Shown: positions 16,979 through 26,168 of the stretch, in pieces
Layout: every line of letters begins with the position of its first letter
Position numbering within the stretch: the first letter of the stretch is position 1
From: Bacteroidales bacterium UBA4116
GTDB lineage: Bacteria; Bacteroidota; Bacteroidia; Bacteroidales; Tannerellaceae
Assembly: GCA_002381645.1 (NCBI GenBank)
Contig: DFXE01000008.1
Span: forward strand, 57,687 to 121,686
Direction: 5' to 3'
DNA: 64,000 nt
Notes under the pieces: model-generated
What the model saw: the letters and a program-made list of their open reading frames with translations, nothing else
What the model was told of the DNA's origin: nothing
The model's database searches: none
Program-made: the position numbers and the translations under genes

Positions 16979-19357
16979 ATGAAACAGATTTTATTTATAG
17001 CAATAAGCTTATTATGCAGCACCTGGCACAGCATAGCCGGTAACAATCCCATTTTAGATGCAAAGCCATCAGATAAACTGCTCACGCAAAGATGGTCGGC
17101 ACACTGGATCACCTGTCCCGGAGTATCACAATACGATTACGGCGTTTATCATTTCAGGAAAACTATATCCATGAATAGCCAACCCGCATCATTTATAATT
17201 AATATATCAGCCGACAACAGGTACCGTTTATTCGTTAATGGTGAACCCGTTTGCTGGGGACCGGCCCGCGGCGACATCAACCACTGGTACTATGAAACGG
17301 TAGACATAGCCCCTTTCCTGAGAGAAGGAGAAAACACATTAGCCGCCGTAGTATGGAATTTCAGCCCCTTTACACCCGGAGCACAAATGACCTTACGGAC
17401 AGCGCTCATCGTTCAGGGAAACACACCCGCAGAAGAAATCGTAAATACCGACCATACCTGGAAAGTTTTCAAAAATCCCGCTTATTCCCCTTCAACGGAT
17501 TACCTGCAGGATGTCGGTTGTACCGACGCGGTAGACGCATCCTTATACCCCTGGGGTTGGGAAAAAACCGGCTATCCCGACGGAAACTGGATGGATGCCC
17601 GCCGTACCGGGCGCGGACAACCCTATGGCAACGGCTCGGGATACGACTGGATACTGTATCCGCGCGACATACCTATGATGGAAGAAACTGTAACACGCAT
17701 GGCTACCATAAGGAGAGGCGAAGGTATCAGCGTGCCGGAATCTTTCCTGAAAGGACAATCCCCAATAACTATCCCAACAAATAAAAAAGTTTCTTTTCTG
17801 ATCGACCAGTCACACCTGACATCCGCGTTCCCCGAAATAATCGTTTCCGGCGGCAAAAAAAGCAACATAAAAATAACATACAGCGAAGGATTATATAAAG
17901 ACAGAATTAAAGCAAACCGCAACGAGGTCGAAGGGAAAACAATGATCGGCTTTGTAGACAAATTTTACCCCGACGGCGGAAACGACAGGTTGTTCCGCCC
18001 GTTATGGTTTCGCACCTACAGGTATGTACAGGTCGAAATAGAAACAAAAGACGAACCACTTACAATCAAAGATATCTACGGCATGTATACAGCATACCCT
18101 TTTAAAGAAAACGGAAGTTTCCAAAGCGATGAGCCCCTGCACCAGAAAGTCTGGGAAGTAGGCTGGCGCACAGCCAGGCTATGTGCCCACGAAACCTATT
18201 TCGATTGCCCGTATTATGAGCAACTTCAATATGTTGGCGATACCCGCATCCAGGCGCTTATCTCTTTATATGTTGACGGCGATGACCGGTTAATGCGCAA
18301 AGCCATAAAAATGTTCGACTGGTCACGCTCCTACGAAGGAATAACTACCAGCAGATATCCCAGCCGCGTACCACAATATATTCCACCGTACTCCCTGTAC
18401 TGGATCAATATGGTACACGATTACTGGATGCACAGGGACGACAGGGAATTTGTAAACAGCTGCATGTCCACCGTCAAAACCATATTGGAGTGGTATGCCC
18501 ATAAAATAAACCCCCAAACGGGAATGTTGGGAGCCGTTCCACACTGGAACTTTACCGACTGGCCCAAAGAATGGCCATGGAACAGCGAACAACCATCAGG
18601 AGGTGTACCTCCGGGCGGCATATCCGGCGGTTCATCCATTCTTTCCTTGCAATTGGCCTATACATTAAAAGATGCCATTGCCCTGATGAATGAATTCGGC
18701 GAAAATGATTTAGCATTGAGATATGAGAAATTATATGCATCACTCTGTGAGAATACATGGAAGCGCTGCTGGGATAATGAACGAAAGTTATTCGCCGACG
18801 ACCTGAAACGGACCAGTTACAGTCAGCATGCCAATATCATGGGTATATTATCAGATGCCGTCCCCGCAGAAATCCAACAAGACTTATTTGAACGGCTCGA
18901 TACCGACCCGACGCTTATCCAGGCAACCTTCTATTACCGTTTTTATCTGTTCCGTGCACTAAAGAAAACAGGATTGGCCGGACAATACACCAGCATGCTA
19001 AAGCCCTGGTATGATATGCTGGATATCGGCCTGACAACCTTTGCGGAAGAACCTGAACCAAGCCGTTCCGACTGTCACGCGTGGAGCGCCTGCCCGTTAT
19101 ATGATTTCCTGTCGACCGTTTGCGGAATCGAACCCGCCGAACCCGGATTCCGGTCTGTCAAAATCGAACCGCAATTGGGAGTACTCAAACAAATAAACGG
19201 TAAAGTACCTCATTCGAAAGGAAGCATTTCCGTAGACCTTAAAAAAGGGAAAAAAGGATTGACCGGTAAAATCATATTACCAGAAGGTCTAAGCGGTACA
19301 TATATACACGGCAATACAGCAAAAACATTAACACCCGGAGAAAACAAAATAGAATAA
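16979..19357 (+). CDS. GH78 alpha-L-rhamnosidase
   Basis: A 792-residue secreted enzyme (signal peptide 1-21, ending HSIAG) that removes alpha-L-rhamnose. The N-terminal beta-sandwich contains SAHWITCPG and RLFVNGEPVCWGPARGD, then REGENTLAAVVWNFSP. The (alpha/alpha)6 catalytic domain has the family signature in degenerate form, DCPYYEQLQYVGDTRIQAL. Here Glu414 occupies the place of the general acid and the usual DCPxRxE is DCPYYE. A C-terminal beta-sandwich ends the protein (GFRSVKIEPQLG). It sits 10 bases after the GH106-like gene, so they are presumably co-transcribed. The two rhamnosidases may differ in linkage or in the neighbouring substituents they accept. Confidence 0.88.
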   Translation: MKQILFIAISLLCSTWHSIAGNNPILDAKPSDKLLTQRWSAHWITCPGVSQYDYGVYHFRKTISMNSQPASFIINISADNRYRLFVNGEPVCWGPARGDINHWYYETVDIAPFLREGENTLAAVVWNFSPFTPGAQMTLRTALIVQGNTPAEEIVNTDHTWKVFKNPAYSPSTDYLQDVGCTDAVDASLYPWGWEKTGYPDGNWMDARRTGRGQPYGNGSGYDWILYPRDIPMMEETVTRMATIRRGEGISVPESFLKGQSPITIPTNKKVSFLIDQSHLTSAFPEIIVSGGKKSNIKITYSEGLYKDRIKANRNEVEGKTMIGFVDKFYPDGGNDRLFRPLWFRTYRYVQVEIETKDEPLTIKDIYGMYTAYPFKENGSFQSDEPLHQKVWEVGWRTARLCAHETYFDCPYYEQLQYVGDTRIQALISLYVDGDDRLMRKAIKMFDWSRSYEGITTSRYPSRVPQYIPPYSLYWINMVHDYWMHRDDREFVNSCMSTVKTILEWYAHKINPQTGMLGAVPHWNFTDWPKEWPWNSEQPSGGVPPGGISGGSSILSLQLAYTLKDAIALMNEFGENDLALRYEKLYASLCENTWKRCWDNERKLFADDLKRTSYSQHANIMGILSDAVPAEIQQDLFERLDTDPTLIQATFYYRFYLFRALKKTGLAGQYTSMLKPWYDMLDIGLTTFAEEPEPSRSDCHAWSACPLYDFLSTVCGIEPAEPGFRSVKIEPQLGVLKQINGKVPHSKGSISVDLKKGKKGLTGKIILPEGLSGTYIHGNTAKTLTPGENKIE

Positions 19358-19387
19358 GAATACCCCCGAAGCTTGCTTTCAATAATC

Positions 19388-19395
19388 TATCTTTG
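19388..19395 (+). promoter_or_regulatory. TAnnTTTG -7 box of the PUL 2 sigma gene
   Basis: TATCTTTG matches the consensus exactly. It overlaps the upstream GTG at 19395, so the sigma gene start is taken as ATG 19422. It marks the transcription start of PUL 2, 30 bases after the GH78 stop. Confidence 0.5.
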
Positions 19396-19421
19396 TGGTC
19401 AGGCACAACCTGACTGCAAAG

Positions 19422-19970
19422 ATGGATAGAGAAAAAACACATATCAAGGGATTGAAGAACGGCTCTTATAAAGACTTTACACAACTTTATAAGATTTATG
19501 CCCCACGCCTGTATGCGTTTATTTATAAACTTGTCCGTTCAGAATCAGTTTCAAAAGATATCGTACAGGAAACATTTACTAAAGTATGGGAAAACCGTAA
19601 AAATATAGACACGGACTTATCATTTAAATCTTATATTTTCACCATTGCACGAAACCATCTGTTAAACGAATTCCGCAATCATATCTACAGAATAGAACTG
19701 ACCGGTAATACAGAGACATTCGAAAATAACCGGCAGGCAGAATACAATGATACGGAAGAACAGTATTCGCTTACCGAACTGAAAGAATTACTACAACAGG
19801 CAAAGCTGAAACTCACCCCCCGGCAACGTGAATTATTCGAACTAAACAGGGAGAAAGGTTTATCCATAAATGAAGTCGTGGAACAAACCGGCATATCCGA
19901 ACAATCCGTTCGCAACCAGTTATCACAAGCCATACAACGCCTTCGCAAAGAAATGCGGCATGTTTTATAA
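19422..19970 (+). CDS. ECF RNA polymerase sigma factor of PUL 2
   Basis: A 182-residue ECF sigma factor. The sigma-2 region has SKDIVQETFTKVWENRKNID and SFKSYIFTIARNHLLNEFRN. The sigma-4 region has LKLTPRQRELFELNREKG and then INEVVEQTGISEQSVRNQL. It shows little literal similarity to the PUL 1 sigma, so each PUL probably has its own regulon. It is co-directional with fecR (60-base gap) and susCD, the usual arrangement, unlike PUL 1. The start was chosen downstream of the -7 box. Confidence 0.92.
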   Translation: MDREKTHIKGLKNGSYKDFTQLYKIYAPRLYAFIYKLVRSESVSKDIVQETFTKVWENRKNIDTDLSFKSYIFTIARNHLLNEFRNHIYRIELTGNTETFENNRQAEYNDTEEQYSLTELKELLQQAKLKLTPRQRELFELNREKGLSINEVVEQTGISEQSVRNQLSQAIQRLRKEMRHVL

Positions 19971-20030
19971 CATACTTTATGCCATGTTATATAATCCACA
20001 GTTGCGTGTATAACCCAAAAAGGATAGAAA

Positions 20031-21020
20031 ATGGCGGATAACCTGTTAAACCAATTATTGTCTCGTTATATGGCAGGGACAATTAATGATGAAGGATTGG
20101 AAAAACTAAAAATTCTTGTCGGTATAACCGACGATGATGAACTAAGCAAACATGTAAGCCGTTTATGGATGGAACTTGAAATGGAGGAAAATCCGACCGC
20201 CCGGATTTTAAACGAAATATACGAGACCATCAGGCCGGTACAAAAGCGTCGGATCGTTCTGAAGAATATCCGCCGCTTTACCGGTGCGGCAGCCATATTA
20301 CTTATTCTATTACTAAGTGCGTTATCATTCCATTTATATACCACGAGAGAAAACGGCTACATTATAGATGCCCATGACATTATAGTTCAGACAGAAAGAG
20401 GACAACAGGCTACCGTTATTCTGCCGGATGGTTCGAAAGTTAAATTAAATGCCGGATCCTTATTACGGTATAAGCAAAATTACGGTCAGGAAAACAGATG
20501 GGTAGACCTGTCGGGAGAAGCTTTCTTTGAAATCACAAAAGACGAACGAAAAACATTCACACTGCAAACAGAACACGTGGATATACAAGTATTAGGAACC
20601 TCTTTCAATGTCTACTCTTATGATGACGAAGACGAAGTGGAGATGACACTTATATCGGGAAAAATAAAAATTATCCCCCATGCTGAACCGAAAAATATCA
20701 TCTATTTATCACCGAATGAAAAATTCTTCTACAATAAAAATTCAGGTAAAACAAAGGTGCAGAATACCGACAATCGATTTGAGACGGCATGGTTGAGGGG
20801 CGCTTTGGTTTTCAGGTCCGAACCCATACAAAATGTTTTAAAGAAAATAGAACGTAAATACGGGGTTACTATACATTTGAATATTCCATCCATTGAAAAC
20901 GACAAATTCACAGGAAGTATAGAAAGCGAATATATCACAGAAGTAATGAAAATACTGCAAGCGCATTATGCGTTCAAATACAGGATAGAAGGAGACGATC
21001 TGTATATATTTTCTAAATAA
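20031..21020 (+). CDS. FecR-family anti-sigma factor of PUL 2
   Basis: A 329-residue inner-membrane anti-sigma. The N-terminal cytoplasmic part has LLSRYMAGTINDEGLEKLK. One membrane helix lies at about 84-103 (AAILLILLLSALSFHLYTT). The FecR domain follows (TVILPDGSKVKLNAGSLLRY, VDLSGEAFFEITKDERKTF, VLGTSFNVYSYDDEDE). The C-terminal part (LVFRSEPIQNVLKKIERKYG) should receive the signal from the STN domain of SusC. It lies between the sigma gene and susC. Confidence 0.92.
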   Translation: MADNLLNQLLSRYMAGTINDEGLEKLKILVGITDDDELSKHVSRLWMELEMEENPTARILNEIYETIRPVQKRRIVLKNIRRFTGAAAILLILLLSALSFHLYTTRENGYIIDAHDIIVQTERGQQATVILPDGSKVKLNAGSLLRYKQNYGQENRWVDLSGEAFFEITKDERKTFTLQTEHVDIQVLGTSFNVYSYDDEDEVEMTLISGKIKIIPHAEPKNIIYLSPNEKFFYNKNSGKTKVQNTDNRFETAWLRGALVFRSEPIQNVLKKIERKYGVTIHLNIPSIENDKFTGSIESEYITEVMKILQAHYAFKYRIEGDDLYIFSK

Positions 21021-21030
21021 CGGATAAATC

Positions 21031-21181
21031 ATTAACCTTAAATACGTATGCCTATGAAATAAAGAAGAACAGAAAGGAAGAACCGAAGAATGGTCCAAGA
21101 TTCCCCGGTTCCGATGTCAATATATTTATCTGACACAGCGGAAATAACCGCAAAAAAAATAAAAATATATTAACCTTAAAT
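21031..21181. promoter_or_regulatory. Leader between fecR and susC of PUL 2, with duplicated ATTAACCTTAAAT
   Basis: The 169-base gap carries ATTAACCTTAAAT twice: at 21031-21043, and at 21169-21181 just before the susC ATG. Between them is a GAACCG..CGGTTC stem-loop (21080-21111). The first copy is followed by ATGCCTATGAAATAA, a tiny open frame. The PUL 1 gap also contains ATGCCTATGA (near 8051). This may be a regulatory leader or the remnant of an older susC start. Confidence 0.4.
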
Positions 21182-21189
21182 GTCTATTT

Positions 21190-24100
21190 ATGATTACTTA
21201 TCAAAATAAACAAACTCATTTTACGCGCAAAGGTAAAGAGAAAATCAGACTTTTTCTTATTTCCATATCTTTATTTATCGCTCTCGTTCCGAATTCACTT
21301 TATGCACAGACAAGCAGGGTTACCTTGTCCCTTGAAAAAGTAAATTTAAAAACATTTTTCGATGCCATTGAAAGGCAAACGACTTACACATTTACATATA
21401 GAGATATCTTAGTAGAAGGTAATAAAGATGTTTCAATTATAGCGACAAATCAAACAGTAGAACAGGTTCTCCGGAATGTTTTACCTTCAAAGGGGCTTCA
21501 GCACGCAATTACCGGCAATTCAATCCAGGTAACAAAAGCGGTAAAGCAATCGTTTAAGAAAATTACCGGAACCGTTACTGACAAAAAGGGAGAAGCCATT
21601 ATAGGCGCAAATGTAGTGGAAAAAGGAACTACTAACGGTACGGTAACTGATTTCGACGGGAAGTTCACATTAGAAGTAACCCAGGGCGCAACAATAATCT
21701 TGAGTTATATCGGTTACCTCACAAAAGAAATACCCGTAGGTAGCCAATCCAATCTCGATATTCAGTTGATAGAAGACAGCCAGGCACTTGAAGAGATTGT
21801 TGTCGTGGGGTATGGTACAATGAAAAAAAGTGATTTGACGGGTTCCGTGTCAAACGTTAAAGCCGATAAGCTGTTAAATAAACCGGCTACAAATGTGGGA
21901 CAGGCTTTAGCCGGAAAAGCAGCCGGTGTGGAAATCTTTGAGAATGGCGGGGACCCCGACGGAAAAATACGAATACGTATACGTGGTGATAACTCGATCA
22001 ACTCCTCAAACGACCCGTTATATGTAGTAGACGGCGTGATAGGGGTATCCGGCATTAATCTGTTGAATCCGGGTGACATTGAATCACTCGAAATATTAAA
22101 AGACGCATCCGCTACCGCAATCTACGGGGCACGGGGAGCAAACGGCGTTATAATGATTACAACAAAAAGAGGATTTAAGTCCGATATACCGGTTATTTCC
22201 TACGATGGTTATCTATCCATCGGGCAAATGGCGCGCAAATTACCGTTGATGAATGCTTCAGAATGGTGGCAAAACTATAATACAACAATGGATAATGCCG
22301 CAAAGTATGATCCCGAAGGGTACAGGCAGGGAAAATATGAAAAAGTATCGACAGCCAGTTTACCTAATCTGTTCGACTCCTCAGGAAATCCGATATACGA
22401 TACCGATTGGCAAAAAGAAGCTTACCGCACGACCGCTTCCCACAACCATCAGGTAAGTATACGCGGAGGGGCAGATAAGGTGCTTTACAGCGCACATCTC
22501 GGATATATGCACCGTGAAGCCTTATTGAAAAATAATTATCTCGATCGTTTCAGCGGCCGCTTGAATATGGATTCCGAATTACGCTCATGGCTAAAGATGG
22601 GTATCAATATGTCATACAACCATAGTAAAGGCAATAACCTCTATAATCGCTATGGAATAAAGCGGCTTATCCAGGAAGCCATCCCAATTATCCCTGTTAA
22701 ATATCCCGACGGAAGCTGGGGAAGCAACAGGGATTTTCCGGGAGCTGTACAGGATACCCCTTCGCGATATCTGGAAGAGATGGTAAAAGAAACAACAAAT
22801 TCACATGTCCTTGCCGACCTTTACCTGGATTTTATCATTACCAAAGATTTAAATTTTAAATCTACATTTGCCATCGATGTGCTGAACAGGAAAACAAATG
22901 AATATTCGGGAAAAGAATTGATACAGTTCAGTAAAACAGTAGGCGGAATAGCTAAAATCAACACTTCAAACCAGCTTTACTGGCAAAACGAAAATTACCT
23001 GAACTGGAATAAACAAATCAACACCGACAACCGGCTGAATGTAATGGTAGGTCTTAGCTGGCAGAAAAAATCGGTTGAAAACGTAGGGAATGAAGTGCGT
23101 AATTTCAGTGACGACTTCTATCAATGGCACAATTTAGGAGCCGGAACAGTTGTTATCCCTCCAACCTCTGAAGATTACCAATGGTCGATTAATTCATACT
23201 TTGCGCGGTTCAATTATAATCTGAAAGAAAGGTATCTCTTTACAGCAACCGGGCGTTACGACGGTTCCTCTAAATTCGGTAAGAACAATAAATATGCCTT
23301 TTTCCCTTCGTTCGCTTTTGCATGGAGAACTTCGGAGGAAAATTTCCTGAAGGACAACAAGGTGATCAATAATTTGAAACTACGTACCAGCATCGGATTA
23401 ACCGGAAATCAGGAAATCGGTAATTATAAATTCCTTCAGAACCTCTCGTCGGGAAACGTAATATTCGGAGATGACTATTATTCCGCTTTATTCAGGAATA
23501 CATTCGGAAATCCAGACCTCAAATGGGAAAAAACCATGCAATGGGATACCGGCGTAGATATAGCTATCCTCGGCCAACGGATCGACCTCTCTGCCGATTA
23601 CTATTTCAAAAACACCAGCGACTTGTTGCTGGATGCGCCTATTCCGAATACATCGGGATTAGGGACGATCATGCGGAATATCGGTTCCGTACGGAACCAG
23701 GGGATAGATATAACACTGAATACCCATAATATCAAAACCAACGATTTCAATTGGACATCAACTTTATTATTCAATAAAAACAAAAATAAAGTGACTAAGC
23801 TCGGCGCCAACGACGAAGATATTTTCCCGGGGCCCAATCATCCGCAAGGACAATTTACGATCCTCCGGGTAGGAGAGCCCGTCGGAGCGCTTTGGGGATT
23901 AACCCGGTTGGGTACCTGGAGTGAGAACGAAGCTGCCGAAGCCGCTAAATATGGCCGGATACCCGGGGATGTCAAGTATAAGGATTTGAATAATGACGGA
24001 AAGATCAATAACGACGACAATAGTATTATAGGATACAGTTCACCCAAATGGACATTAAGCTTCTCCAATACATTCCTTTATAAAAACTTTGATTTCTCTT

Positions 24101-24540
24101 TCGACATTCGCGTTGTACATGGCAATAAAGTGGTGAATGCCTCTACCCACAATGCGGAAGACCGTTCAGGAGTAGCCAACGGATTTAAAACCAATCTGGA
24201 TGCATGGACTCCCTCCAATCAAAATACTATGGTGGCTGAAAGAAGGCCGATGCGGGTCTATTACGATTCATACCCCGATACACGCTGGATGCAAAACGGT
24301 TCCTTTATACGAGGACAAAATTTTGTATTGGGTTATAATTTTGATCAGGAAATGCTTCGTAAACTGAAAATCCAGAATCTCCGTATTTATTTGAGCGCAC
24401 AGAATCTGTTCTGTATAACAAAATATAAAGGATATGATCCGGAGGTTACCACCGAAGAAGCTGCTTTCGGGCAAGGTATTGACGATTTCAGCGAACCAAA
24501 GGCCAGGACTTATACCATTGGTCTGAATGTTAAATTTTAA
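21190..24540 (+). CDS. SusC-like TonB-dependent outer-membrane receptor, PUL 2
   Basis: A 1116-residue TonB-dependent transporter for a glycan fragment. Signal peptide is about residues 19-40 (ending NSLYAQ). An STN signalling domain spans about 44-114 (LSLEKVNLKTFFDAIERQTT, VEQVLRNVLPSKG). A carboxypeptidase-regulatory-like domain starts near 123 (GTVTDKKGEAIIGANVVEKG). The plug has EEIVVVGYGTMKKSDLTGSV and YVVDGVIGVSGINLLNPGDI, and the barrel ends IGLNVKF. The STN domain fits the sigma/FecR pair just upstream. susD starts 12 bases later. Base composition is more AT-rich than the PUL 1 receptor. Confidence 0.95.
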   Translation: MITYQNKQTHFTRKGKEKIRLFLISISLFIALVPNSLYAQTSRVTLSLEKVNLKTFFDAIERQTTYTFTYRDILVEGNKDVSIIATNQTVEQVLRNVLPSKGLQHAITGNSIQVTKAVKQSFKKITGTVTDKKGEAIIGANVVEKGTTNGTVTDFDGKFTLEVTQGATIILSYIGYLTKEIPVGSQSNLDIQLIEDSQALEEIVVVGYGTMKKSDLTGSVSNVKADKLLNKPATNVGQALAGKAAGVEIFENGGDPDGKIRIRIRGDNSINSSNDPLYVVDGVIGVSGINLLNPGDIESLEILKDASATAIYGARGANGVIMITTKRGFKSDIPVISYDGYLSIGQMARKLPLMNASEWWQNYNTTMDNAAKYDPEGYRQGKYEKVSTASLPNLFDSSGNPIYDTDWQKEAYRTTASHNHQVSIRGGADKVLYSAHLGYMHREALLKNNYLDRFSGRLNMDSELRSWLKMGINMSYNHSKGNNLYNRYGIKRLIQEAIPIIPVKYPDGSWGSNRDFPGAVQDTPSRYLEEMVKETTNSHVLADLYLDFIITKDLNFKSTFAIDVLNRKTNEYSGKELIQFSKTVGGIAKINTSNQLYWQNENYLNWNKQINTDNRLNVMVGLSWQKKSVENVGNEVRNFSDDFYQWHNLGAGTVVIPPTSEDYQWSINSYFARFNYNLKERYLFTATGRYDGSSKFGKNNKYAFFPSFAFAWRTSEENFLKDNKVINNLKLRTSIGLTGNQEIGNYKFLQNLSSGNVIFGDDYYSALFRNTFGNPDLKWEKTMQWDTGVDIAILGQRIDLSADYYFKNTSDLLLDAPIPNTSGLGTIMRNIGSVRNQGIDITLNTHNIKTNDFNWTSTLLFNKNKNKVTKLGANDEDIFPGPNHPQGQFTILRVGEPVGALWGLTRLGTWSENEAAEAAKYGRIPGDVKYKDLNNDGKINNDDNSIIGYSSPKWTLSFSNTFLYKNFDFSFDIRVVHGNKVVNASTHNAEDRSGVANGFKTNLDAWTPSNQNTMVAERRPMRVYYDSYPDTRWMQNGSFIRGQNFVLGYNFDQEMLRKLKIQNLRIYLSAQNLFCITKYKGYDPEVTTEEAAFGQGIDDFSEPKARTYTIGLNVKF

Positions 24541-24552
24541 ACAGATAAAACC

Positions 24553-26073
24553 ATGAAATATAAAGCTTTATTGTCTTACTTATTGATTTGTACAGGCTTC
24601 ATCTCCTGTAACGATTTTTTAGACATAAAACCAACCGGTACAATGACAACCGACTCAGAACTAAAAAGTAACGAATCGGCGCTGGCATTAACAAACAGTG
24701 CATACAGAAATTCTCACGTAACCAACAGGATGGCCAGCGGATGGGGAACCGGCACCATGTTATTACTGGAATATATGACCGACAAGGCCACTTCCGAGAA
24801 TTCCCAGTCCAACATTAAAGATTTCCAGGATCTGACCATTAGTTCAAGGACAACATATCTTGAAGATTGGTGGAAATATTGCTTCGAAGGTATTGCAGAC
24901 TGTAATCTGGCTCTTGCAAAAATAAAGGAATTCAACTCACTTGGCGAAGATGTTATCACCCAATACGTAGGAGAAATAAAATTTATGCGTGCCTATTACT
25001 ACTTTTATCTGGTGCGGATTTTTGGAGATGTCCCTAAAATAACTACCGTTCAGTCAGAACTATCGGAGTTAGAAGTGAATCGCTCTCCCGTAAAAGAAAT
25101 CTATGATGAAATTATAATTCCGGACTTACTCGAAGCAGAAAAAGCCGGTTTACCTTTCAAAGAAGAAACAGGAAGGGTATCAACAGGGGCAGTAAAATCG
25201 TTGTTGGCAGATGTCTATCTTACCTATACGGGATATCCCGTACAGGGCGGCAGCCAGTATTATGCAGAATCCGCAAAACGGTCGCTCGATGTAATAAATT
25301 CCAATCAATACGCATTATTTGATACCTATGAAGAATTATGGAGCCCCGAAAACAATAATAAAAAAGAATTTATTTTTCAGGTTCAGTATTCACTAAACAA
25401 ACGGTCGAATGAGGTAGTATGCCTTGTCTTACCTACCCGTTCAGGAATGTCGGCATTCAATTTGGAATTCGGAAGCTTAATTCCCACTGCTGAATTTGTA
25501 GAAAGCTATGCGGAAGGAGACAAACGGAAAGAAGAAAAGCAGTTCTTTTTTACCACCTATAAAGGACATCCGAATAAGTTTTCACCCGGAGCCCCGGAAC
25601 TTGAATTTATGGATTTCAAAGGATATTATATTCATAAATTTTTTGATAAAAACGCCATTGATGTAATGGGGCAATCAGATTTGAACTGGACAATCTACCG
25701 GTATGCCGATGTATTATTAATGTATGCCGAAGCACAAGTCAATGCCGACGGTTCGGCAAACCAGACCGCAATAAATGCGGTTAATCAGATAAGGGCCCGT
25801 GCCGGACTCATTCCCTTTACAGACACCGGCAAAGACAAATTTGTAAAAGAAGTCTGGGATCAACGCTACTTTGAATTATGCTACGAAAATAAAATGTGGT
25901 TTGATATACTGAGGACACGTGTCATCCGTAACGATAAAACAGGTAATTATCTTCCGTTTGTCGGTTATAAAACCAGATGGGGAAAAACATACACGGAAAC
26001 GCAATTATTATTTCCTTTGCCTTTAAGGGAAATGCAGACAAATCCGAATTTAGAACAAAATCCGGGATATTAA
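24553..26073 (+). CDS. SusD-like glycan-binding lipoprotein, PUL 2
   Basis: A 506-residue surface lipoprotein partnering the preceding SusC. The lipobox Cys is residue 19 (GFISCNDFLDIKPTG). Typical SusD segments are YVGEIKFMRAYYYFYLVRIF, then GDVPKIT; a central TPR-like region; and a C-terminal QRYFELCYENKMWFDILRTR with FPLPLREMQTNPNLEQNPGY. It is tightly coupled to susC and followed by two sulfatase genes, suggesting a sulfated ligand. Confidence 0.95.
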   Translation: MKYKALLSYLLICTGFISCNDFLDIKPTGTMTTDSELKSNESALALTNSAYRNSHVTNRMASGWGTGTMLLLEYMTDKATSENSQSNIKDFQDLTISSRTTYLEDWWKYCFEGIADCNLALAKIKEFNSLGEDVITQYVGEIKFMRAYYYFYLVRIFGDVPKITTVQSELSELEVNRSPVKEIYDEIIIPDLLEAEKAGLPFKEETGRVSTGAVKSLLADVYLTYTGYPVQGGSQYYAESAKRSLDVINSNQYALFDTYEELWSPENNNKKEFIFQVQYSLNKRSNEVVCLVLPTRSGMSAFNLEFGSLIPTAEFVESYAEGDKRKEEKQFFFTTYKGHPNKFSPGAPELEFMDFKGYYIHKFFDKNAIDVMGQSDLNWTIYRYADVLLMYAEAQVNADGSANQTAINAVNQIRARAGLIPFTDTGKDKFVKEVWDQRYFELCYENKMWFDILRTRVIRNDKTGNYLPFVGYKTRWGKTYTETQLLFPLPLREMQTNPNLEQNPGY

Positions 26074-26084
26074 TTAATATATGT

Positions 26085-26145
26085 ATGGAGACACAAAAGA
26101 TTAATTGAAACAAAAATCAATAGGTCGAAAACCTTGTGTCTCCAT
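26085..26145. promoter_or_regulatory. Inverted repeat downstream of susD, PUL 2
   Basis: ATGGAGACACAA (26085-26096) is matched exactly by TTGTGTCTCCAT (26134-26145), a 12-bp stem with a 37-base loop, in the 95-base gap between susD and the first sulfatase. No T-run follows. Its position matches that of the 12-bp inverted repeat after susD in PUL 1. Confidence 0.6.
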
Positions 26146-26168
26146 GTTTACAAGTTAAGTAATAAATC

